DNA of 5,079 bases from Elusimicrobiota bacterium (lineage in GTDB: Bacteria > Elusimicrobiota > Elusimicrobia > UBA1565 > UBA9628): the NCBI GenBank assembly GCA_028871595.1, contig JAGWMT010000245.1, positions 1 through 5,079 of the forward strand, written 5' to 3'. The notes beneath the pieces were generated by a model. That model saw only the letters and a list, made by a program, of their open reading frames with translations. It did not search any database and was not told the origin of the DNA. A program made the position numbers and the translations under genes. Positions 1 through 5,079 of this stretch are shown here, piece after piece. How positions within the stretch are numbered: the first letter of the stretch is position 1; each line of letters begins with the position of its first letter.

Positions 1-1
1 C

Positions 2-277
2 GAGGGGCGGCGCTGGCGCGTCGAGGTGGAACCCGAGGGCCGCGGCGACGCGGACGCGCTTCTGGGTGAACTGCTCAACGAAGCCCTGTCCCACGCGCTG
101 CGTCAGGAGGCCTTGAAGGAGTCGAGGCCGTTGATCGCCGCGGTGGCCGGGCGTCTCCTTGAAAATGGATTTCCCGCCGCGCCCGCCGACCCGTTGGAGC
201 AGCTGGAGCCCCAGGTGCGCCTGGACCGGTCGGAGGAAGCCTCCGGCCTGCTGGACCGCGCGCGGAGGCAGGCATGA
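2..277 (+). CDS. hxsD: HxsD-like protein, C-terminal part (5' end outside window)
   Basis: Only the last 91 residues are visible; the frame is open to the left edge, so the true start lies upstream and the GTG at 26 is probably internal. The visible part begins with a strand-like stretch (WRVEVEPEG) and continues into a helix with LLNEALSHALRQ. This aligns without gaps to FLNEMLNQEYRF of the HxsD-like protein at 3643 and to FEDELSTQKLRW of the one at 1554. It is the conserved helix after which HxsD (family name LLNDYxLRE) was described. The tail is acidic/basic but lacks the ERL-[IM]-AE motif found at the ends of the other two copies. The stop overlaps the next start as ATGA, so translation is probably coupled to the HxsB-like pseudoenzyme. 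HxsD is a small accessory protein of radical SAM His-Xaa-Ser clusters with no established biochemical role. The assignment rests on the paralogue alignment and gene order; the copy is partial. Confidence 0.7.
   Translation, partial: EGRRWRVEVEPEGRGDADALLGELLNEALSHALRQEALKESRPLIAAVAGRLLENGFPAAPADPLEQLEPQVRLDRSEEASGLLDRARRQA
264..268 (+). promoter_or_regulatory. Shine-Dalgarno GGAGG for the pseudoenzyme gene
   Basis: GGAGG lies 5 nt before ATG 274, inside the end of the upstream HxsD-like gene. It fixes the ATGA-overlapping start and supports coupled translation. Confidence 0.7.
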
Positions 278-1521
278 GCCGCCTGCGCGAGCCGCGCGTC
301 CCGGGGCCGCTTCCCGCGCGCTCTCTGGGCGGGGGGATCGTCGCTCTGGTCGGGCCCGGCGGACGGACCGCGCTGCTGACGGAAGGCGAGCACGCGGCTT
401 TCGCCGCCGGAAAGGCCGCGCCGCCGCTGCGCGAGCGCCTGGAGGCGATCGGCGCGACCGGAGCTCCGGACACGGAGGCCTTCGCGCGGGCGGCCATCGA
501 AAGCGGGCGCCTGAATTGGAACGGCCCCGTCACGCACGTCGTGCTGGTCTCCGCGCGCGGGGAGGCCATGCTTCCCGAGATCGCGAAGGCGGCGGTGGAC
601 TTCGCCTTCTCGACCCCGCGACCGACGATTTCGATCGAATTCTCCGATGAGGACGGCCGCGGCTGGCCGGCGGCGTGGTTCGGGATCGCGTACGCGCGGC
701 GCCGCGCGGAATGGGCCGGGCGCGGCGTGGCGCTGAGCTTCCGAAGCCCGCTCCGGCCGACGCCGGACCGCGAGGAGTTCCTGCGCGGCCACGGCGTCGC
801 CTCGCGGTTGTCGGTCGAGGCGTCGGGTGATCCGATGGGCCCCGTCGGAGCGGGCGCCGCGCGGGCGCGCGTCATCGTGGGCCCGGACGCCCGGGAGCCC
901 GAGGCGTGGGCGGACGCGCTTGCCGCCGCCGGAGTCTCCGGCGTGGAGTGGGTCTCCGGACCGGACGCGTCGCGGGACTTCGCCGCGGCGCGGCGCCACG
1001 CCGACTTCGCCGCGCGCGCGCTGGCGCGCATGATCGACACGCACGAGACCTCCGATCTGCGCGACGAATCGGCGCTCTCTTTGCTCAACGGACGGCCGTG
1101 GGAGGTCCGCGGCCTGGACTTGCTGGAGACCTTGGCCTACGCGCCCGACGGGACCGTCTTCTCGTCGGAAGAGGGTTGGGCCTTGGACGCCGACGGCGCG
1201 GGGGACTTGTTCCGCCTGGGCCACGCGGGCTCCCTGCGCTTTCAGGATCTTCCGTCGGCGCCCGTGGTTCCCGCGCTGATCACCGCGCTCGCGCGCGAGG
1301 CGCAGCCCTTATGCGCGGCCTGCGTTTACCGCACGCGCTGCCTGATTCCTCCTTCCGCCCATTACCGTGCCCAGGGGAGCTTGAGCGGACGGCTACCGGA
1401 CAGCCCGCGCTGCCTGGCGCATATGGCCGTCCTCGATGCCGTTTTTTCTCGTTTGAATGACGAAAAATGCTTGAAAGCATTGGAGAAATGGGGCGTTGAC
1501 ATTTCCGTTTTCACCTGCTAA
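274..1521 (+). CDS. HxsB-like radical SAM/SPASM homologue lacking the radical SAM cysteines (pseudoenzyme)
   Basis: This 415-aa protein aligns with the HxsB at 2117. Both start MSRL. Residues 86-93 (VTHVVLVS) match the first barrel strand, 102-115 (EIAKAAVDFAFSTP) match 131-144 of the intact copy, and IEF at 121-123 precedes the GGEP position. Between S93 and E102 the loop carrying CxxxCxxC is 18 residues shorter and has no cysteine. EFQGGEPLLNWP has become EFSDEDGRGWP. The protein should therefore not bind the SAM-cleaving [4Fe-4S] cluster. The C-terminal SPASM-type region is kept: C347, C350, C356 and C380 have exactly the spacing of C425, C428, C434 and C458 in the intact HxsB. The total 94-residue shortfall is spread over the N-terminus (11), Cys loop (18), barrel (49) and C-terminus (16). 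The frame is open throughout, so it looks selected rather than decaying. The ATG follows GGAGG (264-268) by 5 nt and overlaps the upstream stop. Inferred role: non-catalytic partner or scaffold. Confidence 0.85.
   Translation: MSRLREPRVPGPLPARSLGGGIVALVGPGGRTALLTEGEHAAFAAGKAAPPLRERLEAIGATGAPDTEAFARAAIESGRLNWNGPVTHVVLVSARGEAMLPEIAKAAVDFAFSTPRPTISIEFSDEDGRGWPAAWFGIAYARRRAEWAGRGVALSFRSPLRPTPDREEFLRGHGVASRLSVEASGDPMGPVGAGAARARVIVGPDAREPEAWADALAAAGVSGVEWVSGPDASRDFAAARRHADFAARALARMIDTHETSDLRDESALSLLNGRPWEVRGLDLLETLAYAPDGTVFSSEEGWALDADGAGDLFRLGHAGSLRFQDLPSAPVVPALITALAREAQPLCAACVYRTRCLIPPSAHYRAQGSLSGRLPDSPRCLAHMAVLDAVFSRLNDEKCLKALEKWGVDISVFTC
1466..1481. repeat. Perfect 6-bp inverted repeat upstream of the internal promoter
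   Basis: AATGCT (1466-1471), a 4-nt TGAA spacer, then AGCATT (1476-1481). It lies in an unusually A+T-rich stretch in the last codons of the pseudoenzyme gene, 14 bp upstream of the -35 hexamer. The position would suit an upstream regulator-binding site, but the repeat is short and could be chance. It is not followed by a T-run, so it is not a terminator. Confidence 0.3.
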
Positions 1522-1524
1522 CAT
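1496..1524 (+). promoter_or_regulatory. Sigma-70-like promoter with extended -10
   Basis: A perfect -35 TTGACA (1496-1501) is followed by a 17-bp spacer and TAACAT (1519-1524, 4 of 6 matches to TATAAT). TG at 1516-1517, one base before the hexamer, makes an extended -10. The site overlaps the last codons and the TAA stop of the pseudoenzyme gene, in a locally A+T-rich segment of an otherwise very G+C-rich window. Transcription would begin near 1531, giving a leader of about 22 nt before ATG 1554. It would drive modules 2 and 3 independently of module 1. The call is from the sequence only. Confidence 0.6.
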
Positions 1525-1538
1525 AGCCGGAGGCTGGA

Positions 1539-1549
1539 ACCTATAAGGT
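1539..1549 (+). promoter_or_regulatory. Ribosome binding site AAGG within a small inverted repeat
   Basis: AAGG (1545-1548) lies 5 nt before ATG 1554. Most of it forms the right arm of a perfect ACCT-ATA-AGGT inverted repeat (1539-1549). A second small repeat, AGCC-GGA-GGCT (1525-1535), sits at the predicted transcription start. The 4-bp stems are weak, so control by leader structure is possible but not shown. Confidence 0.4.
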
Positions 1550-1553
1550 AAGC

Positions 1554-2120
1554 ATGGTGAAAACTAAATCGCAGCGCGCCCCGGCGCGCCGTTCCCGTCT
1601 TTCCGCCCGCCCGGCGAAAAAATCCGCCGCCGAACTCGTCTTCCGGCTTGACGTCCGCAAGGAGGGCCTGGAGCCGATCCTGGGCGCCGCGTACCTGTTC
1701 ATGGACCGCGCGTACGCGTTCGTCGAGGGCGACAAGGCGAAGTCCTTGATCGTGACGTTGCGCCCGAAAGCCGCGCGCGGCGCGTCCGGCCTGGCCGCGC
1801 TCAAGCGCGCGTTCGAGGACGAGCTCTCCACTCAAAAGCTGCGCTGGGCCGTGGCCCGCAACAACCTTCCGGTGCGGGAGTACGTGGCGGAGAACGCGCT
1901 GGCGCTGTCCGCCGAGTTCGCGGCGCGCGCCGCCGCCCCCGCCGAGCCCGCGGCCGAGGAACTGACGGCCGACCAGCGCTCGGAGATCGAGCGGCTGATC
2001 GCCGAGGTGGAGACCGAGATCTCGGAGATGAACGCGAAGAAGGCCGGCGCTCCGGCGAAGGACGCCGCGCTGTCCTGGGAAGCCGCGCAGGAGACCGAGA
2101 AGGGAGGCCCCGCCCAGTGA
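1554..2120 (+). CDS. hxsD: HxsD-like protein with basic N-terminal and charged C-terminal extensions
   Basis: This 188-aa protein is longer than the roughly 100 aa usual for HxsD. Residues 1-23 are strongly basic and low in complexity (K3, K5, R8, R12, R13, R15, R19, K22, K23). The HxsD-like core runs about 27-118: ELVFRLDV, then AAYLFMDRAYAFVEG, a strand SLIVTLRP, and a helix with FEDELSTQKLRW at 87-98 that matches FLNEMLNQEYRF in the copy at 3643. An Ala/Pro/Glu-rich linker (119-138) leads to a charged helix with ERLIAEVETEI (146-156) and MNAKK, closely matched at the end of the third copy. It has no cysteines and no signal peptide. ATG 1554 is the first gene start after the promoter and has AAGG at good spacing. 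The stop overlaps the GTG of the following HxsB, so it is likely its dedicated partner. It could instead be a modification substrate, but it has no His-Xaa-Ser repeats. The core is the most diverged of the three. Confidence 0.72.
   Translation: MVKTKSQRAPARRSRLSARPAKKSAAELVFRLDVRKEGLEPILGAAYLFMDRAYAFVEGDKAKSLIVTLRPKAARGASGLAALKRAFEDELSTQKLRWAVARNNLPVREYVAENALALSAEFAARAAAPAEPAAEELTADQRSEIERLIAEVETEISEMNAKKAGAPAKDAALSWEAAQETEKGGPAQ
2102..2107 (+). promoter_or_regulatory. Shine-Dalgarno GGGAGG deciding the GTG start of hxsB
   Basis: GGGAGG lies 9 nt before GTG 2117. Together with the 4-nt GTGA overlap and the shared MSRL N-terminus of the first HxsB-like protein, it supports GTG rather than a downstream start. 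Confidence 0.65.
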
Positions 2121-3646
2121 GCCGCCTCTCCAGCCTGGCGCGCGGGAAGGATCAGGACGCGACCGAGCTGGGGCCGTTCAACTTCCGCGGCTTCGGCTCG
2201 TGGGTGCTGATGACCAACGACTGGGGCCGGTGGCTGATGCTGGACAAGCCGGACTTCGAGCGCTTCGTCGCCGGCGCCGTGGCGCCCGGCGACCCGCTGT
2301 ACGCGGAGCTCGCCGGACGCGGCTTCGTGCGCGATCAGATGGATTTCGGCGACCTGGCCGCCAGCTACGTGAAGCAGACCGCGTTCCGCCTGGTGCAGGG
2401 TCCCAGCCTGCACATGATCGTGGTCACCTTGCGCTGCAATCAGAAGTGCCAGTACTGTCACTCGAGCGTCGTGGACCCGTCCCGCACGGACACGGACATG
2501 GACCTGGAGACGGCGAAGAAGACGGTGGACTTCATCTTCTCGACCCCGAACCCGGCGATCTGCATCGAGTTCCAGGGCGGCGAGCCGCTGCTGAACTGGC
2601 CCGTGGTGAAGTTCATCGTGAAGTACGCGCAGGCGAAGGCGAAGGAGCAGAAGCGCCGCCTCCTGCTCGCGCTGGTGAACAACTTCACCTTGATGACGGA
2701 CGACAAGCTCCAGTTTCTGATCGACCACGGAGTCTCGATCTGCACGTCGCTGGACGGACCGGCCGACCTGCACAACAAGAACCGACCGTTCGTCGGCGGG
2801 GGCGAGGCCCAGCCCAAGGTGGTCGGCTGGCTCAAGAAGATCATGGCGATGGCCAAGCAGGACGATCTGCGCAAGCCCTACCTGCCCAGCGCCCTGATGA
2901 CCACCACGCGCTTCTCGCTGACGCGCGGCCCCGAGATCGTGGACCTTTATCGCGAGCTGGGCATGGAGCAGATCTTCCTGCGCCCACTCTCGCCGATCGG
3001 CTACGCCAAGCGCGTGTGGCCGGAGATCGGCTACGAGTACGCCGACTTCCTGAAGTTCTACGAGGACACGCTCGACTACATCCTGGACCTGAACCGGAAA
3101 GGCGAGTCGGCCATCATGGAGCGCAACGCTCTGATCCTGCTCACCAAGATCGTCAAGGGCGAGGACCCGGGCTTCATGGACCTGCGCTGGCCCGCCGGCG
3201 CGGTGCTGGGCTGCCTGGCGTACAATTACGACGGACGGATTTTCGTCAGCGACGAGGGCCGGATGGTGGATCACCAGGGCGACCCGATCTTCAACGTCGG
3301 CACGGTGCGCGACGCGTGGACCGACGTGCTCGACCACCCGACCGCGCGCGCCTGCGCGGCGGCCTCGAACCTGGAGACGCAGCCGATGTGCGCGCAGTGC
3401 GCGTACAAGCCGTGGTGCGGCGCGGAGCCCGTTTTTCATTACGAGATGCAGCGCTCGATCGCCGGACAGATGCCGAACAGCCCGTGGTGCGGGACGCACA
3501 TGGGCATCTTCGATATTTTGATGCGGCGTCTGCGTGACCCGGAGACGCGCGCCATCCTCGACAAGTGGCTGGAGCGCGATCAGTGCCATTGGCAGGAAAA
3601 CGGCCCGACTCCCGCGGGCCAGCCCGTGACGGAGGTGTCCGCGTGA
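2117..3646 (+). CDS. hxsB: Radical SAM/SPASM peptide maturase, HxsB family, motif-complete
   Basis: This 509-aa protein has the full HxsB signature. An N-terminal non-barrel region (about 20-95, with GSWVLMTNDWGRWLML) precedes the radical SAM barrel. LRCNQKCQYCH gives C107, C111 and C114, the CxxxCxxC that holds the SAM-cleaving [4Fe-4S] cluster. EFQGGEPLLNWP carries GGEP at 154-157 for SAM binding. Further family motifs are ICTSLDGPADLH (208-219), LRPLSPIGYA (288-297) and LAYNYDGRIFVSDEGRM (367-383). The C-terminal SPASM-type region has C425, C428, C434 and C458, expected to bind an auxiliary Fe-S cluster. Family knowledge: HxsB is a cytoplasmic radical SAM enzyme predicted to modify a ribosomally made precursor, normally beside HxsC and the His-Xaa-Ser repeat protein HxsA. 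Neither of these is in the window. The gene lies between two HxsD-like genes and overlaps both by 4 nt. A 25-residue tail after LDKW is Pro/Gln-rich. The substrate is unknown. Confidence 0.92.
   Translation: MSRLSSLARGKDQDATELGPFNFRGFGSWVLMTNDWGRWLMLDKPDFERFVAGAVAPGDPLYAELAGRGFVRDQMDFGDLAASYVKQTAFRLVQGPSLHMIVVTLRCNQKCQYCHSSVVDPSRTDTDMDLETAKKTVDFIFSTPNPAICIEFQGGEPLLNWPVVKFIVKYAQAKAKEQKRRLLLALVNNFTLMTDDKLQFLIDHGVSICTSLDGPADLHNKNRPFVGGGEAQPKVVGWLKKIMAMAKQDDLRKPYLPSALMTTTRFSLTRGPEIVDLYRELGMEQIFLRPLSPIGYAKRVWPEIGYEYADFLKFYEDTLDYILDLNRKGESAIMERNALILLTKIVKGEDPGFMDLRWPAGAVLGCLAYNYDGRIFVSDEGRMVDHQGDPIFNVGTVRDAWTDVLDHPTARACAAASNLETQPMCAQCAYKPWCGAEPVFHYEMQRSIAGQMPNSPWCGTHMGIFDILMRRLRDPETRAILDKWLERDQCHWQENGPTPAGQPVTEVSA
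2563..2619 (+). repeat. 57-bp direct repeat, copy 1 (in hxsB, GGEP region)
   Basis: This segment encodes IEFQGGEPLLNWPVVKFIV and matches 4558-4614 at 56 of 57 bases; the only difference is G at 2593 versus C at 4588. The copies are 1995 bp apart, a multiple of three and in the same reading frame. Confidence 0.85.
3631..3636 (+). promoter_or_regulatory. Shine-Dalgarno GGAGGT for the third HxsD-like gene
   Basis: GGAGGT lies 6 nt before GTG 3643 and 12 nt before ATG 3649. The spacing favours the GTG, which also repeats the GTGA overlap seen at 2117. Confidence 0.6.
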
Positions 3647-4113
3647 AGATGAGCATCGATCGCGCCGAGCGGTCGGCGTCGTTCGTCGCGCCGCGCAAAA
3701 TCTATTCGGACGACGCCGTGCGCATCGCCGCCCACGTTTTCTCCAGCCGCGCGGAGGTCTACCACGTGGCCGCGAAGGGCGCGCACAATCTCACCTTGGT
3801 GGCGAAGCGGCGGGACTTGGATGAGAACGCGCTGGCGGCGCTCGGGGGCGAGTTCCTCAACGAGATGCTGAACCAGGAGTACCGCTTCGTGGTCGCGCGC
3901 TTCAACCGCAAGGTCGCCGACGTCATCGCCGCGCAGACCTTGCTGTCCGCGCGCGGCGGGGAGAACCCGGCGGCGCCCGCTCCGGATTCGAAGGAATTGA
4001 TCGCCGAGACCGAGCGCCTCATGGCCGAAGCCGACGCCGAGATCAAGCGCACCATGCCCAAGAAGCTGGCGCCCCAGGGGCCGCTGTATCCTCCGGATGT
4101 CCATGCGCGCTGA
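3643..4113 (+). CDS. hxsD: HxsD-like accessory protein
   Basis: This 156-aa protein, counted from GTG 3643, overlaps the upstream hxsB stop as GTGA; ATG 3649 is the alternative start. It is the clearest HxsD of the three. A strand region (16-56) contains RKIYSDDAVRIAAHVFSSRAEVYHV and NLTLVAKR. A helix follows with FLNEMLNQEYRFVVARFNRKV (from 71), the region corresponding to the family's LLNDYxLRE motif. A Pro/Ala linker (106-115) then leads to a charged helix with ERLMAEADAEI (124-134) and a KK pair, shared with the copy at 1554. There are no cysteines, signal peptide or membrane segment, so it should be cytosolic. It precedes and overlaps the third HxsB gene. The function is unestablished for the family. 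Its repeated one-to-one pairing with HxsB suggests a subunit or substrate-recognition partner; that is inference. Confidence 0.8.
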   Translation: MKMSIDRAERSASFVAPRKIYSDDAVRIAAHVFSSRAEVYHVAAKGAHNLTLVAKRRDLDENALAALGGEFLNEMLNQEYRFVVARFNRKVADVIAAQTLLSARGGENPAAPAPDSKELIAETERLMAEADAEIKRTMPKKLAPQGPLYPPDVHAR

Positions 4114-5079
4114 GCCCTCGCGCCTGACGTCGCCCGTCGGGACGCTCGAGGCCGAGCCTCGGCGCGTCGCGCCGCACGCCGCCCGCGTCCTGGGCGGGGG
4201 GACCTTGATCACCAACGACGCCGGCGAATGGCACGTTCTGTCCTCCGCGGACTACGCGCGCTACGCGGCGGGCGCCATCCCGGACGACGACGTCCTGGGC
4301 GCGGCCCTGGCGGGCAAGGACTTCATCCGCGAGCGTCTGGACTTCGCGCGCATGGGCGGCGCGCTGACGGCGCGCCACCTGCTGGACTGGCCGGGCCCCA
4401 GCGTGCACACCATGGTGGTCACGCGCCGCTGCAACTTCAAGTGCGTCTACTGCCACGCCAGCGTGATCGCGCAGGACGACGCGTCCACGGACATGGACGT
4501 CGACACCGCGCGGCGTTCGGTGGACCTGGCCTTCCAGAGCGCGAACCCGGAGATGACCATCGAGTTCCAGGGCGGCGAGCCGCTGCTCAACTGGCCCGTG
4601 GTGAAGTTCATCGTCGAATGCGCGCGGCTGAAAAACAAAACGGCGAAGAAAACGCTCCACTTCGGGCTGATCTCGAACTTCAGTCTCTTGACGGAAGAGA
4701 AAGCGGATTGGCTCATCGAACGGGGCGTCTCCTTCTGCACCTCGCTCGACGGCCCCGCCGACCTTCACGACCGGAATCGAACGTATCTGGGCGGCAATGG
4801 ACACTCCTCCGTGATCGCCGGTCTCAAGATGATCCTGGCGAGGAAGAAATCCGGCGCGAAGGTGGACGCGCCCAACGCGATCTGCACGGTCACGCGCGGC
4901 TCGCTGACGCGCGCGCGGGAGATCGTGGACCAGGTCGTGGGCCTGGGGCTGGAGCGCGTGCAGCTGGGCCCGCTCGACCCCGTGGGCTTCGCGCGCCGCT
5001 CCTGGGACGCCATCGGGTACACCACCGAGGAGTTCGTCGCGTTCTACGCGGACGCGCTCGACCACCTGATCTCGCTGAA
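4097..5079 (+). CDS. hxsB: Radical SAM maturase, HxsB family, third copy (3' end outside window)
   Basis: The frame is open from 4097 to the right edge (327 full codons); the C-terminal SPASM region, roughly 160-180 residues judged from the copy at 2117, is missing. VVTRRCNFKCVYCHAS gives C112, C116 and C119 (CxxxCxxC), and EFQGGEPLLNWP carries GGEP at 159-162, so the copy should be catalytic. FCTSLDGPADLHDRNR is also conserved. The family motif RPLSPIGYA seen in the second copy reads GPLDPVGFA here, a change near the barrel exit that may reflect another substrate. The start is ATG 4097 or ATG 4103. Both overlap the upstream HxsD-like gene (17 or 11 nt) and neither has a strong ribosome binding site. 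A weak GGA at 4095-4097 slightly favours 4103, and AGGGG at 4076-4080 is too far away, so translation is probably coupled to the upstream gene. Codons in about 4620-4820 use AAA, GAA and AAT more than the rest of the gene. Confidence 0.9.
   Translation, partial: MSMRAEPSRLTSPVGTLEAEPRRVAPHAARVLGGGTLITNDAGEWHVLSSADYARYAAGAIPDDDVLGAALAGKDFIRERLDFARMGGALTARHLLDWPGPSVHTMVVTRRCNFKCVYCHASVIAQDDASTDMDVDTARRSVDLAFQSANPEMTIEFQGGEPLLNWPVVKFIVECARLKNKTAKKTLHFGLISNFSLLTEEKADWLIERGVSFCTSLDGPADLHDRNRTYLGGNGHSSVIAGLKMILARKKSGAKVDAPNAICTVTRGSLTRAREIVDQVVGLGLERVQLGPLDPVGFARRSWDAIGYTTEEFVAFYADALDHLISL
4558..4614 (+). repeat. 57-bp direct repeat, copy 2 (in third hxsB, GGEP region)
   Basis: This segment differs from 2563-2619 by one base (C at 4588). 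Identity falls off quickly on both sides, where the genes differ at many synonymous and amino-acid positions. Confidence 0.85.

Noticed and set aside
541..600. A frameshift or sequencing error hiding the CxxxCxxC of the first HxsB-like protein.
   Set aside because: Neither other plus-strand frame encodes the cysteines here, and homology is in the same frame on both sides of the gap, so it is a true in-frame deletion.
75..1224. Two overlapping minus-strand open frames opposite the pseudoenzyme gene.
   Set aside because: The plus-strand frame aligns with HxsB over its whole length and keeps the SPASM cysteines. The minus frames are compositional shadows.
1441..1481. Rho-independent terminator suggested by a T-run and an inverted repeat.
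   Set aside because: The T-run (1442-1447) lies before the stem, not after it, and the segment encodes a C-terminus that aligns with the active HxsB.
1832..3589. Long open frame on the minus strand across the second module (585 aa).
   Set aside because: It is antisense to the motif-complete HxsB and rich in Arg, Ala, His and Val as expected of a high-G+C shadow frame. It has no recognisable domain.
3565..3642. Upstream extension of the third HxsD-like gene to an ATG at 3565.
   Set aside because: It would overlap the end of hxsB by 82 bases, adds no HxsD-like sequence, and ignores the well-spaced GGAGGT before GTG 3643.
1554..4113. HxsD-like proteins as His-Xaa-Ser precursor peptides.
   Set aside because: They have few histidines and no His-Xaa-Ser repeats; their conserved core helix matches the accessory HxsD family.
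4043..5065. Long minus-strand open frame opposite the third HxsB.
   Set aside because: The plus-strand frame carries CxxxCxxC, GGEP and extended HxsB similarity; the minus frame has only biased composition.
1..5079. CRISPR arrays, tRNA or rRNA genes, insertion sequences, attachment sites.
   Set aside because: No spaced short repeats, no cloverleaf-like segment, no transposase or integrase motifs. The only direct repeat is inside paralogous coding sequence.

Overview
The window is very G+C-rich, fully coding on the plus strand, and consists of one tightly packed gene array. The protein content places it in a bacterial His-Xaa-Ser (Hxs) type radical SAM locus. It holds three consecutive copies of a two-gene module: a small HxsD-like protein followed by an HxsB-like radical SAM/SPASM protein. 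The host cannot be fixed from the sequence. The composition and the abundance of radical SAM modules would suit a high-G+C environmental lineage (for example Elusimicrobiota or a deltaproteobacterial/myxobacterial relative), but this is a guess.

Layout. Module 1 (about 1-1521) is an HxsD-like gene cut by the left edge, joined by an ATGA overlap to a 415-aa HxsB homologue. That homologue has lost the CxxxCxxC [4Fe-4S]/SAM-binding loop and the GGEP motif, but keeps the C-terminal SPASM-type cysteines at family spacing: a radical SAM pseudoenzyme. A consensus-like promoter (TTGACA, 17 bp, extended TGcTAACAT) sits at its 3' end, followed by the only intergenic gap (32 bp). Module 2 (1554-3646) is a 188-aa HxsD-like protein with basic N-terminal and charged C-terminal tails, joined by a GTGA overlap to a full-length, motif-complete 509-aa HxsB. 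Module 3 (3643-5079, cut by the right edge) is a third HxsD-like protein and a third HxsB with intact CxxxCxxC and GGEP. No terminator, RNA gene, CRISPR array or mobile element was seen.

How the genes may work together. In the canonical system HxsB and a second radical SAM protein, HxsC, act with HxsD on HxsA, a precursor with His-Xaa-Ser repeats. Neither HxsC nor HxsA is present here. The strict D-B-D-B-D-B order with overlapping stops and starts suggests that each HxsD-like protein is made with, and probably binds, its own HxsB. The inactive first HxsB may be a scaffold or regulatory subunit for the catalytic ones, filling a non-catalytic partner role in place of the usual HxsB-HxsC pair. 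Substrates must lie outside the window. The duplicated array with one catalytically dead member is the most unusual thing here.
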